NCBI GenBank assembly: GCA_965199235.1
Contig: CBDAQU010000002.1
Location: 1 to 64,000, forward strand
DNA from: BOG-908 sp965199235
GTDB lineage: Bacteria > Pseudomonadota > Alphaproteobacteria > Acetobacterales > Acetobacteraceae
Direction of reading: 5' to 3'
Length of the DNA stretch: 64,000 nucleotides
Shown here: one piece after another, positions 1 to 8,246 of the stretch
Position numbering within the stretch: position 1 is the stretch's first letter
Layout: every line of letters begins with the position of its first letter
Program-made: the position numbers and the translations under genes
Notes under the pieces: generated by a model
The model's input: the letters and a program-made list of their open reading frames with translations, nothing else
What the model was told of the DNA's origin: nothing
Database searches by the model: none

Positions 1-347
1 GAGGTCATCGCGTACCCGCGATCAAAGATCTCGTAGCCGACCGAGCCGCCGGAAGGCAGGCCATCCTTGGCGAGCAACAACCGAGCGCGTGCCACGTCCG
101 CGCTCGACACCATGATCCGGTCGCCGCCTCCGAGTTCCTGGTGGCTGATGTGGGCGCGGTCCAGCGCTTCGCCCATCTGTGCTGCCTCACGCAGGTCAAG
201 GTCAGCGTATAGCAGGGCTTGCTGGGCAGGAGCGCCGCCGTGCAAAGCGAGCAGGCCGAGCATTACCAGCATGCCCAGCCCGACGCCACCAAGCGCCACG
301 AGCCGGGCGGTGCCTAACGCCCGCAAGCCATCCAATACCGGCTTCAT
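1..347 (-). CDS. fliF: Flagellar MS-ring protein FliF (N-terminal part, cut by window edge)
   Basis: FliF forms the MS ring of the flagellar basal body in the inner membrane. Only the first 115 or so residues are inside the window; the gene continues beyond base 1. The N-terminus has one hydrophobic segment (about residues 14-35) followed by the family pattern ALLYADLDLREA and then ARLLLAKDGLPSGGSVGYEI, which is highly characteristic of FliF. The ATG at 347 is the only standard start in frame close to the membrane segment. It is the last visible gene of a leftward fliK-flgD-fliF run, 88 bases after flgD. Family assignment is secure; the start is less so because no clear ribosome binding site is seen. 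Confidence 0.9.
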   Translation of the reverse strand, partial: MKPVLDGLRALGTARLVALGGVGLGMLVMLGLLALHGGAPAQQALLYADLDLREAAQMGEALDRAHISHQELGGGDRIMVSSADVARARLLLAKDGLPSGGSVGYEIFDRGYAMT

Positions 348-435
348 CGAGTTTGTTGCAAGAAGCGCATGGATGCACCATGGCCCTGCAAGGCTTTCGG
401 AGTCGTTAACGTCCGGCGGTGCTTCCTAGGCGGTC

Positions 436-1161
436 CTAAAACTGTGTCGAAATCGACTGGACCTTGTCGAGACCCACCGACAACGCCCCGATCTGAAGCT
501 GAAGCCCAGAGGCACCATTGACCAAGCCCGTCGTCGTTCCCGAGACGCTGAACGGCACCGCCGACGTGGAGCCTGCGGTGCCGGTCTCCAACGCTACACC
601 GTAGCTGCCGTCCGCCACGCGGTTGCCAGCGTCGTCGTTGCCGTCCCAACGCCAGTCGTTGCTACCGGTCTGGGCAGCGATGGTTACGTTGCGGACCGGT
701 TTGCCCGACGCATCCACGATGGCCAACTGCACCTGCTCTGCAGCGGGCGCGTTGAAGGTGATTTCTCCCGAACCGTTCTGCAGGGCGATCTGACCCGCTG
801 TAACGGTGGCTTTGTGGCCGACCACGGACGCCGATTGCAACACTTCAGACCCTTGCTGCAGGCCGATGAGCTGCGTGAGATTAGTGTTGGTCGCAACCGA
901 TTGCTGCACGCCGGTGAACTGGACCAGCTCCTGGGTGAACTGGTTGGTGTCCATCGGCGAGGTTGGGTCCTGATTTTTCAGCTGCGTCGTAAGCAAGGTC
1001 AGAAACTGGTTGAAGTTGGCGCCAAGCTGCTGCAGCGCGTTGGTGCCTGTAGCACTCGCGGCCGCGCTTGCGGAGGTGCCCGCGCTAGAGGCTGCGATGG
1101 CGTTGGCTTGAGCGGCCTGCTGTGCTGCCTGGGCCGCTGTTGAGGTGGCGATGCTCGTCAT
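436..1161 (-). CDS. flgD: Flagellar hook capping / scaffolding protein FlgD
   Basis: FlgD caps the growing hook and helps FlgE subunits polymerise outside the cell. The 241-residue product has an Ala/Ser/Thr-rich N-terminal tail, then the conserved FlgD block with FNQFLTLLTTQLKNQDPTSP and MDTNQFTQELVQFTGVQQ (about residues 49-90), and a C-terminal FlgD Ig/Tudor-like portion containing WRWDGNDDAGNRV. Length is normal for the family. It lies 31 bases downstream of fliK and 88 bases upstream of fliF on the same strand, consistent with one hook/basal-body transcript. The ATG at 1161 is the natural start. Confidence 0.95.
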   Translation of the reverse strand: MTSIATSTAAQAAQQAAQANAIAASSAGTSASAAASATGTNALQQLGANFNQFLTLLTTQLKNQDPTSPMDTNQFTQELVQFTGVQQSVATNTNLTQLIGLQQGSEVLQSASVVGHKATVTAGQIALQNGSGEITFNAPAAEQVQLAIVDASGKPVRNVTIAAQTGSNDWRWDGNDDAGNRVADGSYGVALETGTAGSTSAVPFSVSGTTTGLVNGASGLQLQIGALSVGLDKVQSISTQF

Positions 1162-1192
1162 CTATCCGCTCCTGATTTGGCATTCGTCGCTG

Positions 1193-2515
1193 TCATGCTG
1201 TTATGTTGATGCCGGCACGGTGCCATCCGACGGCTTGCCAACGTATCTCCGTCTGTGGCGGGCAAGCGTCGTCGATGCCGGGCAGGCTTTGACCATTGCC
1301 CGATGCTTGAGGTCCGTCGCGCTGCGGGTTCTGTTGTGACCCGCCCTGCGCCGCTCCATGTCCATCGCCACCTTGAGCGTTTGCTGGCAAGCCACTGAAT
1401 CCGCCGTCGGGCGTTGCAAGATGCAGCACGATGCTCCTTTGCTCCGGCAGGCCAGCGCGATCCAAAGCCTGGTGGAGATGGCTGAGATCGGTCTGCAAGC
1501 TACGCAAAGTTTCTGGCCGCTCAACCGCGACGCTCACGCTCGACACACCGTCATGGGTTCGCGTGATGCGCACTTGCACCGAACCCAACTCGGCAGGGTT
1601 TAGGACAATACGAAGCTGGCTGCTGCCTTCCGGCGTTGCATGGATGGTCGCCAGCGCCTGACCAAGCTGGCCTGCGGGCTGCTGCGGCGCGGCTGACGCG
1701 GCATCACCGGGGGAGGGTACGTCAGCGTTTCCTGCCGCGTTCCCAACTGGACGGCCGATCAACTCCGTAATCAGTCCTGATTGGCCGGGCGCCAGCGGTG
1801 CAGCCTGGTTGCCGCCCTGCAAACCAGGATCTGCCGCCCCGGCTGTGATGCCGGATGTCGACCCGACCGGCTCGGAGACGCCTGGATTAACGTTGGACTC
1901 CCTGCGCGCGCGAACGGCTTTTGTCGGAGCTGTCGGTCGGTCGACGAGTTCTTGCGTCTTCGAATCACCGGCTCCGGGCGGTGGCTCAGCTGCTGACGGT
2001 TCGCCTAGAACGGTGTTCAGACTGGTCGAGTCCGAAAGCGCTTCGCTCAGATTGCGTCGAGGGTCAAACGCAGAACCGTTCCCATGCAGGGCCGTTCCCG
2101 ACGAAGCGTCGAGCAATCTCCTCGCCGACGGGTCATCGTCTGACTCAGCGGCATTTGCCTGCTTCGCTGGAGTGGCGGCGTTGAGGGTTGGTGTCGTCGG
2201 CATCATGAGCAAAGGCGATGCAGAGCTTGCGTCTTTCGGGAGTGATTTGTCCTTCAGCGTCGGCCCAGCGGAAGCCGCCTCCTTAAGCAGTGTATGACCG
2301 TGCGGTGACGGCGTAGGCGCGGTTCGGCTAAGAGGGCGCGGCGCATGCGCGCTTTCGGAGGCGTCCGAAACGCCGACGCCTTCCGCCTGCTCGGAGACGG
2401 TTGCACCTGTCATCGGCGCGAGCAAAGACGCAAACCCGGCAACGCCGGTCGGCGGCTTAGCGACCGGGTCTAGCACGTTCGGTGAAACGTGATTGATGGC
2501 TGATGTGGTCGTCAA
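1193..2515 (-). CDS. fliK: Flagellar hook-length control protein FliK
   Basis: FliK measures hook length and switches the export apparatus from hook to filament substrates. The protein has the usual low-complexity Pro/Ser/Ala/Asp-rich body and a C-terminal Flg_hook domain with LRIVLNPAELGSVQVRI at about residue 301, followed by a Gln/Gly-rich tail. I place the start at TTG 2515 because AGGA precedes it by about 8 bases and the region beyond it (up to an in-frame ATG at 2722) reads as non-protein-like, Cys/Trp/His-rich sequence. With the ATG the product would be 509 residues instead of 440. First gene of the leftward fliK-flgD-fliF set. Family call is strong; the start is an inference. Confidence 0.82.
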   Translation of the reverse strand: MTTTSAINHVSPNVLDPVAKPPTGVAGFASLLAPMTGATVSEQAEGVGVSDASESAHAPRPLSRTAPTPSPHGHTLLKEAASAGPTLKDKSLPKDASSASPLLMMPTTPTLNAATPAKQANAAESDDDPSARRLLDASSGTALHGNGSAFDPRRNLSEALSDSTSLNTVLGEPSAAEPPPGAGDSKTQELVDRPTAPTKAVRARRESNVNPGVSEPVGSTSGITAGAADPGLQGGNQAAPLAPGQSGLITELIGRPVGNAAGNADVPSPGDAASAAPQQPAGQLGQALATIHATPEGSSQLRIVLNPAELGSVQVRITRTHDGVSSVSVAVERPETLRSLQTDLSHLHQALDRAGLPEQRSIVLHLATPDGGFSGLPANAQGGDGHGAAQGGSQQNPQRDGPQASGNGQSLPGIDDACPPQTEIRWQAVGWHRAGINITA

Positions 2516-2724
2516 CGAGTGATCCTGATGCAATGCCTCGACAAGCGATCCACAGCAATAGTCGGGCCAGATCTGCTCGCCAGCGTGCGCGCCCGAACGA
2601 GCGTGTTCTGGTGGTCCGACACGGATCGACACTGGGCAATTCGCGCCCGGCAAGAATTGCCGCTCGGCTTCTGCAAAGACGTTTTGTAGCTCTCCCAGGA
2701 GTAGGAGACAGTACCAAGGCACGG

Positions 2725-2740
2725 TGGCACGGTTCGTGCT
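2725..2740 (+). promoter_or_regulatory. Sigma-54 (-24/-12) promoter for flgE
   Basis: The 16 bases TGGCACGGTTCGTGCT match the RpoN consensus TGGCACG-N4-TTGCW with only one change in the -12 block. The invariant GG and GC dinucleotides are present and separated by exactly 10 bases. Transcription would begin near 2751, leaving about 95 bases of leader before flgE. In alphaproteobacteria class III hook and rod genes are typically transcribed by sigma-54 with FlbD, so the location fits. Confidence 0.6.
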
Positions 2741-2846
2741 GAAAGCTGCTCGACTTCATGCGAGACGCCTGAGACTAGCGCGACCAGACAAGGCGCGCTG
2801 GATCAGTAGGACGAATGCGATTTGACTGACGCAAGGAGAGACTGCG

Positions 2847-4136
2847 ATGTCTTTATTTAGCTCGATGGATACGGCGATCAGTGGCCTGAACGCGCAAGCC
2901 GCCGCCTTCAGCAACATAAGCGACAACATGGCAAACAGCCAGACGGTCGGCTTCAAGTCGGTCAACACAAGCTTTATCGACTACCTGACGACCAGCACGG
3001 CCGATCAGAACCAATCAGGAAGTGTGGCGACACGGCCGGACTACGAAAACGACCTGCAAGGCACTATCCAGCAAAGCTCAGATCCTCTTGCCATGGCGAT
3101 CAGCGGGCAGGGCTTCTTCTCGGTGTCCGAACAGACTGGCACGGCCGCAGGTGACGCGCCGCAATTTTCCACACAGAAATATTTCACCCGTGCTGGGGAC
3201 TTTACGGCTAACAGCAACGGCTACCTGGTCAATAGTGCTGGTGAGTATCTGAACGGGTGGCCCGTCGACCCGACGACAGGTGTTGCAGACAAGGGTTCTC
3301 TCGTGCCGATCAAGGTTGCCCAGACCCAGTATGCTCCGGTGCCCACGTCAGCCGTCTCACTGGTGGCCAACGTGCCCGCCACGCCCTCGGCCGCAAGCAA
3401 CCTTTCGTCGGAGTCTGACGTCTATGACAGCGCCGGCACGGCCCACCAACTGCAAACCACCTGGACGCAGAACTCTCCAGACAATTGGACGCTAAGGCTG
3501 AGCTCGCCAGATAACGTCGCTGGTGGCAGCAGCACGATCGGCTCCGTCGCTGTGACGTTCAACCCGAATGGCACGCTGGGTTCACTGGGTTCGGCAACGG
3601 GCGCTCTGGCCATAGCGGGCAGTGCTACTGCCGGCGCGATACAGATCTCGCCCAATTACGGCACCGGCGCTGAACCCATGACCGTATCGCTCGGAACTTT
3701 CGGCGCCGCGGACGGTGTGACGCAGTTCGCCGGAACCGACTACACCGCGACCGACACGACGCAGAACGGCGCGGCCGCTGGAAACTTCACCTCGATCGCG
3801 GTCGATACCGAGGGCAACATACAGGCGCAATACGACAACGGCCAGAGCGTGACGTTAGCGCAGGTTCCGATCACGACGTTCGCCGACCCCAACGCGCTGC
3901 AACGGCAGAATGGCCAGGCGTTTACCGTCTCCACCGGATCTGGCGCCGCTCAGATACAGCAGGTCAGCCAGAATGGAGCTGGCGGACTGGTGATTGGGTC
4001 CACCGAAGAAAGCAACGTGGACATCGCGGCCCAGCTGTCCCAGTTGATTGTGGCGCAACAGGCCTATGGTGCCAATGCCAAGGTGATCACAACGGCAAAC
4101 GAATTGTTAACCACAACATTGAATATTAAGCAGTAG
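2847..4136 (+). CDS. flgE: Flagellar hook protein FlgE
   Basis: FlgE is the structural subunit of the curved hook joining basal body and filament. The 429-residue product begins with the conserved flagellar rod/hook N-terminus (SGLNAQAAAFSNISDNMANS, near residues 12-31), carries the FlgE core pattern ISGQGFFSV, and ends with the coiled C-terminal helix containing QLIVAQQAYGANAKVITT. The start is supported by AAGGAGAG six bases before ATG 2847. It is followed 27 bases later by flgK and preceded by a sigma-54 promoter, so it heads the flgE-flgK-flgL transcript. Confidence 0.95.
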   Translation: MSLFSSMDTAISGLNAQAAAFSNISDNMANSQTVGFKSVNTSFIDYLTTSTADQNQSGSVATRPDYENDLQGTIQQSSDPLAMAISGQGFFSVSEQTGTAAGDAPQFSTQKYFTRAGDFTANSNGYLVNSAGEYLNGWPVDPTTGVADKGSLVPIKVAQTQYAPVPTSAVSLVANVPATPSAASNLSSESDVYDSAGTAHQLQTTWTQNSPDNWTLRLSSPDNVAGGSSTIGSVAVTFNPNGTLGSLGSATGALAIAGSATAGAIQISPNYGTGAEPMTVSLGTFGAADGVTQFAGTDYTATDTTQNGAAAGNFTSIAVDTEGNIQAQYDNGQSVTLAQVPITTFADPNALQRQNGQAFTVSTGSGAAQIQQVSQNGAGGLVIGSTEESNVDIAAQLSQLIVAQQAYGANAKVITTANELLTTTLNIKQ

Positions 4137-4163
4137 TCGCAAGGGGGAGTTTGAGGACGGCGC

Positions 4164-5684
4164 ATGAGGTTGAACGGGGCATTGGGGATCGCCTCGGGCG
4201 GGCTGGCCAATATAGGTTTCGGCTTGACTGTCATCTCCCAAAACATTGCCAACGCGTCCACGCCGCAATATGCTGTAGAGAGTGCAACTCAGCAAAGCCT
4301 GTCCACGTCCGGTCAGGAATTGGGCGTTCGATCCGGTATCGTTCTGCGAGCCACCGACCCTGGACTGCAATCGCAAGTTTCCAGTCAAGTGGCTCAGAAC
4401 GCCGCGGCTCAGACCATCGCAAGTGCGTTGACCAACATGCAACCTGCGCTCGGTAGTGTCGGAAGCGGAAACGACCTTGGCAGCCAGCTGACCGCCGTGC
4501 AATCGGCGTTTTCCACTCTGCTCGGCGATCCTGGAGACGCCACCCAGCAAGCTGCGGTGGTGGACAGCGCCGTCGCGTTGTCGAACAATATTAACACCCT
4601 GTCGCAAAACTACGTCCAACAGCGCCAAATCGCCCAGAACGGGTTGGTGGCCGACGTGCAGCACCTCAACACCAGCCTCAGCACGATGGGCACACTAAGC
4701 GCACAGATCGTCGAGATGCGGGCGCAGGGGCAGAGCACCGCCGACCTGGAAAACCAGCGCGACCAGGCCGAAAACACGATCTCACAGCTCGTCGACGCGC
4801 GGTTCATCGACCAGCCAAATGGCGACGTGACCGTGCTGACCGTCGGTGGCGTGCAACTGCCGACCGGTAGGCCGCCGCAACCCTCGATGTCGGACGCCAC
4901 CGTCGGCGCGACGGCCAGCTACCCCGGCGGCGGCTTGCCCGGCATCACGCTTGGCGGGCTCGACGTGACGTCGCAACTCACCGGCGGCAGTATAGGCGCC
5001 AGGCTCACTCTGCGTGACTCGACTTTGCCGACCTACCAAGCCAGCCTCGACCAGTTTGCCCAGACGCTGTCGGCACGGTTTGCCGACCAGGGGCTTTCAC
5101 TGTTTACAGATCCTGCAGGCACCGTTCCGGCGAGCACCGGTTCTTCGGTGCAGGACGGCTATGTGGGGTATAGCGGCGTCATCCAGGTTAACCCTGCGGT
5201 GGTCGCTAACCCGGCTCTGGTCAGAGACGGCACCCAGGCCGTTACGGGAAATCCTGCGGGCGCAAGCGCGTTTTCGCCGAACCCGACCGGGCTGACCGGC
5301 TTCAGCAGTCTGATCAGCCGCGTGCTGACCTTCGCACTCGGCAACCAGGTGCAGGCAGGTGTTCCTCAGCCGTCAATCGCGACGGGTGGGCTGGGTGTGT
5401 CTGGAACACTGTCCGCAAGCTTTGGTCCACAAGCGACGCTGGGCGACTACGCCAACAGCCTGACCGCGTCTCAGGCGTCGGACAGCGCCAACGCGACGAC
5501 GCTATCGGACGACAGCAAAGGTGTCCTCACCTCGTTGCAGGGAAAGATGACAGCCGAGACGGGTGTGAGCATGGATACGGAGTTAGGACAGATGGTTGTG
5601 CTACAGAACGCTTACGGCGCCAACGCCAAGATCATCGGCGCTGTCGAAGCGATGTTCACCGAAGCCTTGGCGATGGTGACCTAA
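4164..5684 (+). CDS. flgK: Flagellar hook-associated protein 1 (FlgK)
   Basis: FlgK forms the first hook-filament junction zone outside the cell. The 506-residue protein has the shared axial N-terminus (GLTVISQNIANASTPQY, about residues 19-35) and the axial C-terminus (LGQMVVLQNAYGANAKIIGAVEAMF), with an Asn/Gln/Ala-rich helical section between. The gene stops with TAA at 5682-5684 and the next gene, flgL, begins at the very next base, so the two are translationally linked. Length is slightly short for FlgK but within range for alphaproteobacteria. Confidence 0.92.
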   Translation: MRLNGALGIASGGLANIGFGLTVISQNIANASTPQYAVESATQQSLSTSGQELGVRSGIVLRATDPGLQSQVSSQVAQNAAAQTIASALTNMQPALGSVGSGNDLGSQLTAVQSAFSTLLGDPGDATQQAAVVDSAVALSNNINTLSQNYVQQRQIAQNGLVADVQHLNTSLSTMGTLSAQIVEMRAQGQSTADLENQRDQAENTISQLVDARFIDQPNGDVTVLTVGGVQLPTGRPPQPSMSDATVGATASYPGGGLPGITLGGLDVTSQLTGGSIGARLTLRDSTLPTYQASLDQFAQTLSARFADQGLSLFTDPAGTVPASTGSSVQDGYVGYSGVIQVNPAVVANPALVRDGTQAVTGNPAGASAFSPNPTGLTGFSSLISRVLTFALGNQVQAGVPQPSIATGGLGVSGTLSASFGPQATLGDYANSLTASQASDSANATTLSDDSKGVLTSLQGKMTAETGVSMDTELGQMVVLQNAYGANAKIIGAVEAMFTEALAMVT

Positions 5685-6749
5685 ATGATCGAGAGCACGT
5701 CCGCCAGCGGCCTGAGCGCGCTGCGCAACGCCATCTACAACGTCGGACTGACACAAAGCAGCATCGGCACCCTTGAGGCGCAGGGATCGAGTGGCCTGAT
5801 CTCATCGGATTATGCGGGGTTGAACGGTGGGGCACGTGCGGTCCTCGATCTCAGCAGCCAGTTAGCCCTTAACGCCACGGCGACCACGAACGCAGCCCAG
5901 GCGGCGGATGTGAACCAGGTAACTCAGACGGCACTTGGCCAAGTCCAGACGCTCGTATCCGGCTTGACAAGCCAGTTGCTGGAACCGTCAGCGCAAACCG
6001 ACACAGGCCTGAGCACGCTTGCCTCGAGTGCTCGCGATGCCCTGGCCCAGGTGGCGGGGTTGCTCGATACCAAAGTGGGCCAGGTCTATATCTTCGCGGG
6101 TCAGGACAGCCGCACGCCTCCCATCCCTGACCCGTCAAACGTGACCCAGTCGGCGTTCTACGCCGCGATCGAGGCCGCAGTGGCGGGTCTGCCCACGAGC
6201 GGCGCCGCTTCGGTGCAATCACAATTGCTGTCGGTCTCCTCACCCGGCGCCACGTCGCCGTTCTCCGCAACGCTGCAATCGTCCAATCAAGTCAATTCGG
6301 CAGATCTCGGCAATGGACAGACTGTGCGGCTCGGCGTGCTTGCCGACCGCAACACCGATGCCGTGTCAGCCGGCGCCGGCACATCCAGCACCGGCTCCTA
6401 CATGCGCGACGTTCTGATGGCGCTCTCCACGATCGGTTCGTTGGGGACGGCAGACGCGACGAGCGCACCGGTGCAGGCTATGCTCGCCTTGGTTCACACA
6501 ACCCTGAGCGGCGCCGATGACGCTCTGAACACCGACATCGGTGGTCTCGGCGCACGCCAGGACATCATCACGAGCGCGCAATCCGAACTCACATCTACCG
6601 CGTCGGCTCTGACCACCCAGCTTGGAGCGGAGGAGGACGCGGACCCCACCCAGGTTGCAACCAAGCTGGCAACAGCCCAGACGCAGTTGCAAGCTTCTTA
6701 CAAGATTATCGCCAGCCTTTCGGAATTGTCTCTGGCCAAGTTTCTCTAA
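5685..6749 (+). CDS. flgL: Flagellar hook-associated protein 3 (FlgL)
   Basis: FlgL is the second junction protein between hook and flagellin filament. The 354-residue product is flagellin-like: an N-terminal helical domain resembling those of flagellins and a C-terminal helix with TQLQASYKIIASLSELSLAKFL. The ATG directly abuts the flgK stop codon. No standalone ribosome site is obvious, consistent with translational coupling. It could also be named as a generic flagellin-domain protein, but the order hook-FlgK-this gene makes FlgL the best call. Confidence 0.9.
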   Translation: MIESTSASGLSALRNAIYNVGLTQSSIGTLEAQGSSGLISSDYAGLNGGARAVLDLSSQLALNATATTNAAQAADVNQVTQTALGQVQTLVSGLTSQLLEPSAQTDTGLSTLASSARDALAQVAGLLDTKVGQVYIFAGQDSRTPPIPDPSNVTQSAFYAAIEAAVAGLPTSGAASVQSQLLSVSSPGATSPFSATLQSSNQVNSADLGNGQTVRLGVLADRNTDAVSAGAGTSSTGSYMRDVLMALSTIGSLGTADATSAPVQAMLALVHTTLSGADDALNTDIGGLGARQDIITSAQSELTSTASALTTQLGAEEDADPTQVATKLATAQTQLQASYKIIASLSELSLAKFL

Positions 6750-6900
6750 CAACCTCGACAACCCGATGACGTACTCGACTGAGTGACGTTTGCGTCTGAT
6801 CGTTGCCTTCCGATCGATATTAAGGTGTTCGTAATACGGTGATGGCACTGTTGAGCTGTCGGCAAAATCGCTGACTTACTGACCAGAAAGGTGCTATGCC

Positions 6901-7347
6901 GTGTCAAACCTAGTCCTAGAGCTGCGCCAAGGCGACGTCATGGTGGTTAATGGCGCCGCCATACGCTTTCGCAACCGCACCCGCATTGAGCTCACTGCGC
7001 ACGCGCGCTTTCTGTTCGGCCGCCAAATCATGGCCCCGAACGACGCAGACACACCGGCACGCCGGATCTACTACGCCCTCCAGACCGCCTATATCGGCGA
7101 GGAGGATGAGCGTCGCGTCGGGCTGGCCGATGCGGTCAGACTAGTCGACGAGTTCAAGAGCGCCACAACGTCGCCATCCGCCGCAGTCATCCTTGACGGA
7201 GCGCTAGCGCTCGCGCAATCAGACCAGTATTACAAGTCGCTGCGTCTCGCACGACGCGTGGTCCGCCACGAAGACTCCGTCCTTGGCCGGCTCCTGCCGT
7301 CAGGCAAACAGGGAGAGGGTGTTGGAACCGCCGGAGCTGTCGTCTGA
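6901..7347 (+). CDS. flbT: Flagellin mRNA regulator FlbT
   Basis: FlbT is an alphaproteobacterial post-transcriptional regulator; in Caulobacter it binds the flagellin mRNA leader and promotes its decay until the hook is complete. The 148-residue product has the family opening LVLELRQGDVMVVNGAAIRF and the core RIYYALQTAYIGEEDERR. The start is GTG 6901: an ATG five bases earlier lies in another frame that stops after five codons, and AAAGG lies upstream. Its last 48 bases overlap, tail to tail, the convergent DUF1217 gene. Its presence beside flagellin and flaF matches the usual alphaproteobacterial arrangement. Confidence 0.92.
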   Translation: MSNLVLELRQGDVMVVNGAAIRFRNRTRIELTAHARFLFGRQIMAPNDADTPARRIYYALQTAYIGEEDERRVGLADAVRLVDEFKSATTSPSAAVILDGALALAQSDQYYKSLRLARRVVRHEDSVLGRLLPSGKQGEGVGTAGAVV

Positions 7348-8136
7348 CCCTGTCGGCGACGGGGCCAGCAGACTGAGCACGGCATCGCCAGACGTGTCCG
7401 TGTTGTCGTCGAACAATGAGACAAGGCTTCCGGACACGGGGTCCGTCTCAGCGCTTGATTGCTGGCTGATGAGGTATTGTTCCGCATATTGCTTGACCTT
7501 GGCCGGATCTTGAAAGTTCGCAAGGTTCAGCTTGCTTGTCAGAGTGGCAGTTTGCTGTTCGAAATCGAGCAGCTGAAAGTTCTCAAGCGGCAAACCGACG
7601 CTGGTTACGACGACGTTGAGCAGGTCCGGATCGGCCTGCACGCTGGCCACTGACTTCAGCGAGCTGGCCTCCCGGGTGAAATAGAGGGCGTTCGCCAGGC
7701 CGAGAGACTGCGTATTTGCCGTCTTTTCGAAAACGTTTGTGGTGTAGGAACTGGCGATTTGTGCCACGCCGGAGGCGGTCGAAAACGGCGGTGGGTCCCA
7801 ATTGGACAATGCCTTCGCGAACAGCAGAAACTTTGTGTTGCCGAGGGTTTGGGCGAGCGACGTTTTCGACGTTGGGTCTTGGGTAAGCAGTTTTTGTAGG
7901 ATCGCGGTTTGACCGATCTTATCCTGCAATCCGAAAGCGCCCAGCACGACGCTGAGAGCTTTGTAGTCCTTGAGCAGCGCGGCTGGTGTGGTGATCGAGG
8001 TTGCGACCTGCTTGAAGTAGGCGAGTTCTGCGCTCGGCAGCGGATCAGCCTTCAACGAAGCGATCGCGTACTTATCTTCCTGCGCAGCATAGGTTAGGTA
8101 GAGAGGGATCGGTTGCAAACCGGTGATGCCGCTCAT
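7300..8136 (-). CDS. DUF1217 flagellar-cluster protein
   Basis: This 278-residue protein matches the DUF1217 family, which occurs in alphaproteobacterial flagellar clusters and has no settled function. Visible family features are repeated helical segments with KLNLANFQDPAKVKQYAEQY and DLLNVVVTSVGLPLENFQLL. There is no signal peptide or membrane segment, and the C-terminal tail is Ser/Asp/Gly-rich. The ATG at 8136 is chosen because the preceding sequence lacks protein character; GTG and TTG alternatives lie up to 15 bases upstream. It is transcribed against flbT and flagellin, overlaps flbT by 48 bases at its 3' end and shares a short divergent intergenic region with flagellin. Confidence 0.8.
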   Translation of the reverse strand: MSGITGLQPIPLYLTYAAQEDKYAIASLKADPLPSAELAYFKQVATSITTPAALLKDYKALSVVLGAFGLQDKIGQTAILQKLLTQDPTSKTSLAQTLGNTKFLLFAKALSNWDPPPFSTASGVAQIASSYTTNVFEKTANTQSLGLANALYFTREASSLKSVASVQADPDLLNVVVTSVGLPLENFQLLDFEQQTATLTSKLNLANFQDPAKVKQYAEQYLISQQSSAETDPVSGSLVSLFDDNTDTSGDAVLSLLAPSPTGSDDSSGGSNTLSLFA

Positions 8137-8165
8137 TACGCTCACTCGCAAATGATCTTTTGAAC

Positions 8166-8208
8166 TTAGCCGACTCGGCTAAACGAAGCGTTAAACTCTG
8201 CCGTGATA
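8166..8208 (+). promoter_or_regulatory. Palindrome and sigma-28-like promoter ahead of flagellin
   Basis: Between the divergent DUF1217 and flagellin genes there is a perfect 17-base palindrome, TTAGCCGA-C-TCGGCTAA, at 8166-8182. Overlapping its right arm is a possible flagellar sigma-28 promoter, TAAA at 8180-8183 and GCCGTGAT at 8200-8207, separated by 16 bases (15 is usual). The position, 40-80 bases ahead of the flagellin ATG, suits an operator or promoter. The palindrome is seen directly; its function is inferred. Confidence 0.4.
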
Positions 8209-8246
8209 TAGCTTCCTGGTCGAAAACTTTGATCGGGAAAACCCCA

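Noticed and set aside
2516..2722. N-terminal extension of FliK to ATG 2722
   Set aside because: The added 69 residues are Cys/Trp/His-rich and unlike FliK N-termini, and the region contains the sigma-54 promoter side of the divergent flgE gene; TTG 2515 has a better ribosome site.
6813..6840. Sigma-54-like sequence TGGCACTGTTGAGCT ahead of flbT
   Set aside because: The GG and GC dinucleotides are nine bases apart, not ten, a change that normally abolishes sigma-54 binding.
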